Of a stretch of DNA of 64,000 nucleotides, positions 55,601-64,000 are shown in pieces. The DNA lies in contig NC_135788.1 of assembly GCF_051106095.1 (NCBI RefSeq), positions 43,948,001 through 44,012,000 on the forward strand. The letters run 5' to 3'. Each line of letters begins with the position of its first letter. Position 1 is the first letter of the stretch. This stretch comes from Pogona vitticeps (Eukaryota; Chordata; Lepidosauria; Squamata; Agamidae). Below the pieces are notes generated by a model that was not told the DNA's origin, ran no database searches, and was given only the letters and a program-made list of their open reading frames with translations. Position numbers and translations under genes: made by a program.

Positions 55601-57589
55601 AAACAGAGAAGCTGATGGGATAATCTGCAAATATACAAAAATACCCTACACTGTTTTATTCATGCCATTTCTGCCATCTATATCTATAAAGTGAATTTCC
55701 CCAAAGCAGTTTTAATCATACTGATCCCAGAACCTATCTGTCCTTTTGTTTTTTGTTTTTTTGTGGGGACATTTATTGATGTCACTTTCTGGACAGAATG
55801 TGTTACCATCTGTCAAAAAAGGCTAAAGAGCAATCACGAGAATAGCTGGCTTTTATGATCTTTAGTCAGGCCTTCTAAAAAAATAGAGATAGATATTTTT
55901 TATGCCTCCTGTTTTTGCTTGCAGAAAACAAATCAGTATCAAATTATGGTGAACGAAAACCTTTATGATGGGGAAGGGCAGATACTTGGCTTTAGACATT
56001 CTTAAATGTCACTAAAGTGAGCCAACTGCAAGAGAAAAGAGAAGCCAGAAAGCAATATATTTCAGGAATGAATACTGAAAACCTAAAATTGGCCAAATGC
56101 AACATTTGCAGCTGCCAGATTCCTGAGCTGGATTCGTAAAACTAGGAGGGGAATATGAGGAGAAAATGGGTTTGCTCACTTCTCTTTTACAAAGAGAGCA
56201 TTCTCCCTTAACTGTGGAAATTCCACTAGCGAATGGAAATGGTTGATAAGCTTGTGCCTTGGAACAGAATTATTGACCCTGCCTCTTCCTTCAGGAAGGA
56301 AGGGAGGGAAAGAAATCCAATTAAGCAATTTTGGGTGTTGGCCAGAACGATCAAGTATTGATGGTTTCAGAAGAAACTAGAGCCAATGGAAGTAGACAGT
56401 TCGTGATGCCATCCATTTGTGTTGGGAATTCAACTGTTTATTAACTCAAAGAAATTAAGAACGTTGTTGAAGCTATTGATACTCTAGGCTACAAATTAAA
56501 TGTTTGATAGCAATGTTAGATAGATACCCTCTGGCAGTAGTTCAAATTGAGGACTTTCCTTCATAAAAAAGGACCTTACCACTGCTACTGTTGCTACCAA
56601 AATTCAGCAGGCAATTCAGCATCTTGAAGGTGCCAGACTATATTCCTGCAGGGAAGAATTCAAGGCAGTGTGTCTAATTCCATTCTGTCGCTAAAGGAAA
56701 TCATAGGAAGGGGTGAAAAAGCACAGCAAAAACAGTCTTGATACAAGTAGCACAGATGGCAGTGGAGTCTACTATGATTGCCATGTCATGGGGGCACACA
56801 TAGAGATGCAGGGGCCATACACGGCTAAAATTGAGGTATTGATAATTCCTGCTGTGGAATAACAGAAAACAAAAGCATAGCAAGGCAGCCAGACACTATT
56901 GTTTGTGTTTCATACTTTGTAACATCTAGGTTTTATGTGTGCTGCACTTCTTTTATAACATAAAAGAAGAAGGAGCACATTTTGGTGTGTGAAGAAGCAC
57001 TGCAGCTGTAACCACCATCCTGTCAGTAAATGTTCCCTGATGGGAAGCAGAAAAAGGTTGTCAGGTCTATTAACCTTAACAAATGTAAATACGAACTATG
57101 AATGCGGAAAATGCTCCGATTTGAAATGAATTTCATTCTAACAGACTGCTGAGTGAAACAATATGCTGTGCACACAGAAATGCCAGGTTGAAAAATATCA
57201 GAACAGGCGATGGCTCCCTCCAAAATCATTTCACTTTCTCTCCTGTCCACATTGTGGGCTAGAAGCTGGCATTTATTTAGCTTGTCAGCAGCATATTCAT
57301 GACACCACATTCCAGATCTCCCAATCATAGGCTACTTTGCACTTAGCACTAAGCCAGGATTTAGCACCATATGGACTGATCTCAATACACCTGAAGAAAA
57401 GCATCGGATTGAGGCACCCACCCTCACCTCTCCTCCTTTCTTTCCTCCTGCATGTCTAGGCAGACGATTTTGGATTAAGGAGCACCAGCTCGATGTTCTC
57501 TTCAAAGCAGCACCCCAGATTTGAAAGAAGTTCTAACTAGCTTCTAAACAATCCAATAGTGTGCCAAGGATTCAGATGTTTATTTGAAA
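52617..57589. other. Long intergenic block, no gene seen
   Basis: About 5 kb. A decayed MITE-like patch may lie at 53090-53250 (ggagattctgggagctattgtcc). An imperfect TGTATG/TCTATG low-complexity run lies at 54724-54815, and a short (AAAC)n at 54421-54440. No coding homology on either strand. Confidence 0.45.
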
Positions 57590-57705
57590 GCATAACCTTG
57601 GGTTGTCATCTGTTCTTGGACTACAACTGCCAGAAATCCTGGCCAGCACAGCTTCTGGGAATTTTAGTGTAAGAACATCTGGGGACCCAAGGTTGGGAAC
57701 TACTG
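57590..57705. mobile_element. Palindromic hAT MITE, left end eroded
   Basis: tgttcttggactacaactgc, tcctggccagcacagcttct and aacatctggggacccaaggt match the family at 50516-50651. The right end ggttgggaactactg is intact while the left end is partly lost. Confidence 0.8.
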
Positions 57706-57821
57706 TTCTGGCACACACCCTCAAAAACAGGCATGTTCCATGGCCATCTCACCAGTTCTTGAGCCGAAGAATAAATGAAAAAGAAACTGAAAGACTGAAT
57801 AGAGTCAAGCCACATCTACAA

Positions 57822-57884
57822 AATGAATGAATGAATGAATGAATGAATGAATGAATGAATGAATGAATGAATGAATGAATGAAT
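57822..57884. repeat. (GAAT)n microsatellite
   Basis: About 15 AATG/GAAT units. Confidence 0.98.
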
Positions 57885-58993
57885 AAAAAAATCAGGTGGC
57901 CAAGTATCATGTCTGTTTCTTTACTTCACTCTGTTTATTTATCATCTGCCTGCCAGGAATCTCAGTGTGATATACAATAGGTAGAAACATTCTCTAGAAG
58001 AAGTGGAAGATGTCACCTCCAAATATTCAGGAACTCTTTGGGCTTGCACATTAAAAGAAAAAGCCAACCTTTCTTGGCAAAGTGGGGTGAGCCTGCAAGC
58101 GGCCACAAAACTTTGAAATGTCACTTTACGGGAAGACTTCCTTGAGTGTTTTCTTCACACGTAAACTTTACACCTGCGCTAAGTGGCCATGGGCACGGTA
58201 GGTCTCCTCTGTGGTGTGATTTCCTTGCCTATGCATGTGGAGAGCAATTGTCTACAAGCTACAACTTACTGCATACTTCCTGAAGATTTACCTCAAGATT
58301 TTACCACCCTGTTTTTCTGGTCCTTTAAAATTGCAGAGGAGCCTCCACAGATAAAGGAGGCTCTCCTTTGCAGACAATGTCACTGCATGGGTAGAGAGGA
58401 TGATGACAGTGGTGACAAACAACACAGTTCAGTCATCCATATTGACCTCCTTGCATGTAGAGCTGACATGTGAGGAGAATGTCTGAATAACTTAGGGAGG
58501 GGGAGGACAACATTGTGAGGAAAGGGAAAAAGGCAACTGGCTTATTCAAGCAACTTACAGTATCCCAGAAGAAAATAAATAAATTAAAGGACACATGCCA
58601 GGATGATTAAAAAATGTTTCTATTTACCAATAAATTATGCAAGTTTAGCATAAGCAGCTAGCCCAGTACTATGACTATTAGCACTATACAGCAAATCATG
58701 TAAAGAGTGGGATATAGAAATGATGTTGAAAATATGCTAACAGTGCCATAAAAGTCCTGTACAAAATTTGTTGACACTCTACATCAACATGCTGCTGTTA
58801 CAGTGAGGAATGCACTGCAATCTTTCATTGCAGTTTCCAGTCATTACTTTTCTCCTGACACTGGGTCAAGTGGCAATGATCTGAGAAGCCTGCAGAGGTA
58901 TCTGGCATTGTAAAACAACCAAGCATGTGAGACATTTTGCCATAAAAAGACAGGAAAGAAGATATTAAAATAGTAATGGTAAAGGTATCAAAT
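57885..58993. other. Intergenic sequence, no gene seen
   Basis: No repeat or coding homology. The 96-codon frame at 58183-58473 (+) starts with MAMGTVGLLCG but has no recognisable motif, and I do not call it a gene. Confidence 0.4.

Positions 58994-59067
<74 letters not shown>
58994..59067. repeat. (GT)n microsatellite
   Basis: About 36 GT units with a single TTT interruption near 59046. Confidence 0.98.
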
Positions 59068-59204
59068 TTAGTAGCATCCAAACGGAAGCAGATTTCCATA
59101 TGAAATACTTGCTTGCAGTGCTTCTTGAGACATTAAGTGCTTTTTAATAATGTATTCCTGTTTGGACAGATAGCATTCAATTTTATTTCTATCCATTATT
59201 ATTT

Positions 59205-59292
59205 TTACAGCTGTGCTTTATTATCTGTGTCAGCTGCAATAAGGCCCTATAGCCAAAAGGCAGTCTAGAAATGTAAAAATAAATAGACGGAT
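59205..59292 (+). mobile_element. L2-like 3' tail
   Basis: The sequence 'ggccctatagccaaaaggca...gtctagaaatgtaaaaataaata' resembles the end of another L2 subfamily. Only the terminus is present. Confidence 0.45.
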
Positions 59293-59999
59293 ATTGTGGA
59301 GCTAGGGCAGCTTTTCAAAAGAGCAGCTAACAGTGCAATTTTATACATTTTTTTGGGAAATAATTCCTGTTGAGTTTAGTGAGTGCTGTACTAAGGAAAT
59401 GGGCATAGGGTTCTAGCCTACAATGAAAGTTATTTGTGTTAATGAGACAGGCAGTTTTAAGTTTAAATGTGCAGAGAAACAAAATGGGCTATTTGTACTT
59501 TTCTCAGATTTAATATCTGAGCATAGAAATCTTATTTTGTCCTTTTATGTCCCCATTTGATAAATGGAAATATTTATAGAAGTCTAGTTTATGGATATAG
59601 AGATGGAGCTGTATTTGTACCTATACTTTTTATTTTCCAAGCTCCTAATGGTGACTGAAATCTTGTTCTGCAATAGCCATGCCACAGCTGTTTCAGGGCA
59701 ATAAAAGGCTTCTTAAAGGCCCTCAGCTTTCATGGGTCCCCAGGGAGATACTTTGTCCTGGGGCTGTGGAACAGGAGGGGGAATAATGTGAAATGTGTTA
59801 AATCCCAGGCAGCTTGGCCATTGACTACACTAGTGATGGGATTCTAGGACTATCATGTGACTAGTGCTATTCATCTGTGAATATATATGTATTCCAGTGT
59901 TTGAAATGCCAAAAAGCTAGCGCAATGGCCAGTATCCTATTATAATGTGAGAATAATTGCATGAGCATTATTCTCTTCAGGCAAACTTTCCCTCAGTGA
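59293..59999. other. Unrecognised spacer
   Basis: No gene or repeat named. Confidence 0.4.
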
Positions 60000-60222
60000 A
60001 TGGCTGCCGAATGGGGTTTTTAAAAAATGGATTGTTGTACCTTACTTCATTTAATGTATTTTGGTGATCTCTTTATGTGTTTTGGTATTATATTCATTGA
60101 TCCTTTTAGTATTGTATGCGTATTGTTACTAAATACTGTCCTTTATTGGTTGTAAGCCACCCTGAATCCTTCTTAAGGAGAAAGGCAGGTTAAACATATT
60201 TTAAATATATAAACAAACAAAC
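60000..60222 (+). mobile_element. L2-clade LINE 3' UTR and tail
   Basis: It ends with 'ttggttgtaagccaccctga...cttaaggagaaaggcaggtt' and an (ATAA/AAAC) tail, parallel to 1240-1316. No coding part is retained. Confidence 0.6.
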
Positions 60223-60719
60223 CGGTTGCATGACCAGTCTCATAAGCAGAATGAGACCTGGCTTGCAAAGGAGAGCCTGCTGTAACAGGGAGAAGGCTCC
60301 TGCAATCACATTTTTATGGATGCTGGCTGTTATGTCGCGTGATTTTGTCTCAGGGCTACTGACTTCAGATAAAAGATCATATTCAGCAGATGACCAAGAG
60401 GACTATGAGCAGTGTTGCTTTATTAGTTACATGGATGGTGATGGCTATAAATCAAACAAGTTGTTATATCCTTTGTATTTCTAAATAGTGGACAAACTTG
60501 CAGTATTTAAAATCGTTTATTTAAATAAATTAACTGAAATGATTCAAAGAAAATAGTACCAATTTTGGAGGCTTATCTTGATTCAAAAGTGTTGCAAAGT
60601 AATGGAATTCAAAATAGTTGTTTTACCTTCAGTTATTTAGCTGGGAATGAATCCCAAGATCGTATCCTCAAATTGAAATCTATGAGACTGATTTCTAGGT
60701 AGACACATAATGGATTGTA

Positions 60720-60934
60720 CTAGAGTTGGACCCCCATATCTGCAGGATCAATACCCACAATTTAACTTATTTGTGGTTTAACACAGCCCTATGTACAACA
60801 GATATGGGTGCCCTGCTTGTAATCTTTGTCCCTGCCTCTTTGTGTGTTGAATATAGGATTCCCTCATATCCTCAGTTTCAGGCAACCATGGTAGATTGAA
60901 GAACTGATTCCCCATAGATATGGGGGTTCTACTG
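60720..60934. mobile_element. Mariner/pogo-type MITE (215 bp)
   Basis: The right end (complement CAGTAGAACCCCCATATC) and the degraded left end (gagttggacccccatatc) are inverted repeats. A TA lies at the left flank and CA at the right, fitting a decayed TA duplication. Interior strings are acccacaatttaacttattt and ccctcatatcctcagtttc. Non-coding. Confidence 0.65.
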
Positions 60935-61734
60935 CATTAGAAATATTAGAATGGTAAGGGATGTTGTGAATCATTCAGATTTTTAAAAAACTTTCTTAGT
61001 TTTTTTTTTTCATTTCCTCTGTTAGCTGTTAGGTTTGGTTGTTTCTTGTATTGTGTTTGCTCCTCACCCTTTATGATTCTTTGATCCCTTTTTATCAGAT
61101 GGTGGGAATCTTTCCAATATCTTGTGGTGTGGTGCCAAAATACTTGGATCAAGAGATGCGGTAGTGTGAGGGGCCACTTACACAGTGATGCAAACAAGAA
61201 ATATATTTGTAAAGGACACAGATTAATATAAAATGATTTAAGCATAAATACAAGACATCTTGCCACAATGGGAAAGACTGCGACCAGGTGATCTGTGTAT
61301 TTGCTTTCTGTGCTGGGGATGGCCAAACAGGATGGCCAGCTTCAAGGTCTCGGACTTCCCTTCTTACTAGTCTTTATTTCTGAAGTAATAAAATATTATG
61401 ATTTTTCAGGTACAACAGTGGTCCTTAACCTGTGTTACACATACCACTGGTGGAAACCAGAAACAGTCCAGATAAAGGACCAGGTTTTCATAGCAATTAC
61501 AAGCAATTAACTTCTCCTCAGTATGCTCATCCTCCTGCCATGTGTCATCTCCTACCATCTAAACTTATCATAGATTTCCATCTCTGACCTTTTGGTATGT
61601 TAATAGCAGCTTTGGACCCATAGTGCCTCTCCAGATCTCTCCTTCCTTTTGCTCACCAACTTAGGTAAATTACAAATTTGACGAAAGAATATCCATAAAG
61701 AAATAAATGCCCTTCTCAGAAAAATACTGGCTTT
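60935..61734. other. Unrecognised spacer
   Basis: The 126-codon minus-strand frame at 60946-61326 lacks any family motif and crosses a poly-A/T run. I do not call it a gene. Confidence 0.4.
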
Positions 61735-61845
61735 TTGTTTGTTTGTTTGTTTGTTTCTACTGGGTCCCAAAATTTTGGCTGGCATAGCTAATGGTGAAGG
61801 CTTCAGGGGTTTTAGTCCAAGAACATCTGGGAACCGCTGCTCTGT
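61735..61845. mobile_element. (GTTT)n run and partial palindromic hAT MITE
   Basis: A short GTTT repeat (61735-61756) is followed by ggctggcatagctaatggtg, tagtccaagaacatctggga and accgctgctctg, the right two-thirds of the hAT MITE family at 50516-50651. Confidence 0.7.
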
Positions 61846-62462
61846 AGAACCTCTGTGCCTTTAACCGATCCATGACAAGGCAGAAGTCTGACTTCTTTCC
61901 CTTCTCTTTGCTGTTCTTAGACATTCAGTTTGTGACCCTCTGAATTTCTGTTTGCAGCTCTGCAGCTCTTTAAATGCTCAGAGCACCTATAATCCGAATG
62001 TTGAAAAGATGCCTTATATTCGGACAATTAAAGAGAAGTACCTCAGCGGCATTTTCCAAATTTCAGACACATATCTGAAGTGATTCTTGTGGTAATTCCA
62101 ATAATGAAGAAAAATAATGGGACAGTAATTGGGAGGAAGCAACCCAGAGTTAGAGCTGAGACCCATCTAGGTATACTTATACATTATCTAAAACCTGGTC
62201 CTTTATCTAAATGGAAGGAGCTGTGTCATTAAAAAAGACCAAAAAAAAGACATTAGGTGTACATAAAACTGCACATGCTAATTTATACATAGAGATGAAA
62301 AATTAGAGATGATTTTTATGATTTAAAAGGAATTACAATTCAAATCACTTGAGGGGGGATAGTCACCTGCCAGGTCTGTTATACAGATGTTCATTGTGGG
62401 TGGCCCACTTCAAGATCTCCCTCCTTGAGATTCTTCAGCTGAAATCCTGTTGCTTAGCATAG
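61846..62462. other. Unrecognised spacer
   Basis: No coding or repeat homology recognised. Confidence 0.4.
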
Positions 62463-62808
62463 TAAGGTAAAGATAAAGGTTCCCCTTGACATTTAGTCAA
62501 GTCGTGTCCGACTAGGGCGTGGTATTCATCCCCGTTTCCAAGCCATAGAGCCAGTGTTTGTCCAAAGACAGTTTCCATGGTCATGTGACCAGCATGACTA
62601 GACATGAAATGCCATTACCTTCCCACTGAGGTGGTCCCTATTTATCTACTTGCATTTGCATGCTTTCAAACTGCTAGGTTGGCGGGAGCTGGGACAAGCG
62701 ATGGGAGCTCAGTCTATCAGGTGGATTCGATCTTACGACTGTTGGTCTTCTGACCCTGCAGCACAGAGACTTCTGCGATTTAACCTGCAGCACCACCACA
62801 TCCCATCA
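62463..62808 (-). mobile_element. Sauria SINE (copy 2)
   Basis: Same order as 45250-45597: tail ggttccccttgacatttag and gtcgtgtccgactag (BovB-like), body ccatagagccagtgtttgtc and catttgcatgctttcaaac, box B complement ggattcgatc at 62722-62731, head complement ctgcagcaccaccaca. Near full length and slightly more decayed than the first copy. Confidence 0.88.
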
Positions 62809-63117
62809 TACTATATTAGTCCCACTGAATCAATGTCTATTTGGTGAGTCAACTCCTCTGTCTATTCCATTAATTCAAATGGGTCTTTTCTTGTTGAAGC
62901 TTAATTTGCAACTAGAGTAGGTGCATTTGCATCAACAGAATTTGATTCAATAGACCTGCTCTCGTGCGATGTCCTACAAGAAGCAACAGGATTTCAACAA
63001 CTATCATTAAATCAGACTTTGGTCAAATGAAGGGCCCCTTTAAAAAGAGAGAGATGGTCCTCTGGCAGTCCTTCAAATGGAGGACTGCCAGAGTCCTAAA
63101 AAAGGTCATATGACTAT
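62809..63117. other. Unrecognised spacer with small inverted repeat
   Basis: tctggcagtccttcaaatgg and aggactgccagagtcc (63061-63095) form a short hairpin. Nothing else is seen. Confidence 0.4.
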
Positions 63118-63746
63118 TGTGATGTTCACCCGTGCCCTGGTTTCTTTTTCTCAACCCAAGGGCTCACACTGGTGATGTTCCCTCTTTCTTTCGTTGCCAC
63201 CAGTGGATTTCTTTATCCACGCTGTAAAGCAGTGGTTCTTAACCTTTGTTACTCGGATGCTTTTGAACTGCAACTCCCAGAAAACCCAGTCAGGACAGCT
63301 GGTGGTGAAGGCTTCTGGGAGTTGCAGTCCAAAACTCCTGAGTAACCCAAGGTTAAGAACCAGTGCTGTAAAGGACTTGAGTCTGACACTGGCTGCCAAC
63401 AACAGAACTTGTTTATTAAAGGGTATTTTAGAGTAATTCAGAATCACAGAAGTTCTTTATTCATTTCATGGACTCAAAATCACTGAAATATTATATATTA
63501 TGTCGTACATTCAATCACTTCCTGTTTTAATTATTCACTTCAAACAGTTTATCTTTATCAGTTACAGTTCTCATTCTTTCTTTGACTATCTCTCTCTCTG
63601 CAAACCTCTCACCTCCTCTTCTCACTCACTCTTCCTCTCTAACTGCTCCAACTGACTCTCTGCCTCCGCCCCTCCTGTCCTCTCATAGGCTATGCAAATG
63701 AGCTCCAGCTATGAGTGACAGGTGTAACGTAAGGGCATCCGTCACA
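63118..63746 (-). mobile_element. Probable solo LTR (fossil) of an LTR retroelement
   Basis: On the minus strand the segment begins TGTGACGGATG and ends CATCACA, so it has TGTGA/TCACA inverted tips. Flanks are ACTAT (63113-63117) and ATTAT (63747-63751), a 5-bp near-duplication. Two AATAAA-type signals lie in the expected second half (complements near 63411 and 63455), after a GC-richer front part. No internal retroviral sequence follows, so it reads as a solo LTR. A hAT MITE lies inside it. The family (Gypsy or endogenous retrovirus) is undetermined. Confidence 0.55.
63230..63365. mobile_element. Palindromic hAT MITE (136 bp) inside LTR
   Basis: Inverted ends CAGTGGTTCTTAACC and ggttaagaaccagtg. 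Self-complementary interior (gaactgcaactcccag and ctgggagttgcagtcc). Exact 8-bp duplication CTGTAAAG at 63222-63229 and 63366-63373. Same length as the copy at 50516-50651. Confidence 0.92.
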
Positions 63747-64000
63747 ATTATCTTAATCCCAGGGTTTGGTTTCGATTGGTTTTGGAGTCTTAGCCTATAT
63801 ACAGATAAGTGAGGCAGCAGCAATGTAGGAAGCATATTTGGGAGAAGCATGGAATTGATTTATATTTCATAGTTTCTCTTTTTGCTCATTTCTACAGATA
63901 TTGTGTTAGCGTACAGGAAATAATAAAAGTAATTCACTGAAAACATTCATCACTGAAAGTGCCTCTCTATGAAACTTATGTTCCACTTTCCTTCCAGAGA

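Noticed and set aside
60946-61326. 126-codon minus-strand frame as a host gene
   Set aside because: No recognisable domain, no splice context, and it crosses a poly-A/T run; length is compatible with chance in AT-rich DNA.

Overview
This window is repeat-rich vertebrate nuclear DNA, most likely from a squamate reptile (lizard or snake). The indicators are Sauria-type SINEs with a BovB-like 3' tail, a near-complete BovB LINE, several L2 LINE copies, a CR1 remnant, Penelope-like elements, two DIRS elements, pogo/Tigger-like and hAT miniature transposons, and many long microsatellites. I found no host gene and no exon I can defend. Every open frame with recognisable protein homology belongs to a transposable element, so this reads as intergenic or deep intronic DNA.

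Layout. 1-877: 3' end of a DIRS element. 877-3850: L2, SINE, CR1 and Penelope-like debris. 4073-6909: BovB LINE on the minus strand, with an exact 10-bp target-site duplication. 7985-11190: an L2 LINE on the plus strand, split by a 560-bp A-tailed insertion with a 16-bp duplication. 14030-16860: L2 tail, tRNA-SINE, a Penelope-like element with GIY-YIG endonuclease remnants and inverted terminal repeats, a long CA microsatellite, and RTE fragments. 17-25 kb is mostly low-repeat sequence with no gene. 25504-27033: a 1.5-kb pogo-like non-autonomous element, followed by a GGAC/GGAA microsatellite. 28765-36548: an old RTE LINE interrupted by a 7-kb DIRS element (29092-36101). 39-50 kb: L2 tails, SINEs, a BovB tail, two more pogo-like elements (one holding a near-perfect 76-bp-arm hairpin) and hAT elements. 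50.7-64 kb: mostly unrecognised sequence with microsatellites, small hAT and mariner-type MITEs, a second Sauria SINE and, near the end, a probable solo LTR that carries its own hAT insertion.

The elements fall into known dependency pairs. The Sauria SINEs share their 3' end with BovB, and a second tRNA-derived SINE family shares its tail with the non-BovB RTE at 28.8-36.5 kb. The short pogo and hAT copies carry no visible transposase and would have depended on autonomous relatives elsewhere. The nesting gives a relative chronology: RTE before DIRS, L2 before the A-tailed insert, and LTR before hAT.

The most interesting signal is a hammerhead-ribozyme-like core (CUGARGA, stem II, then GAAA or AAAA, then CGUU). 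It occurs once in the small Penelope-like repeat at 3208-3366 and once in each inverted arm of the Penelope-like element at 14480-15345. Stem II stays paired in all three although its sequence differs. All element identifications come from reading the sequence against remembered families; no database search was run.
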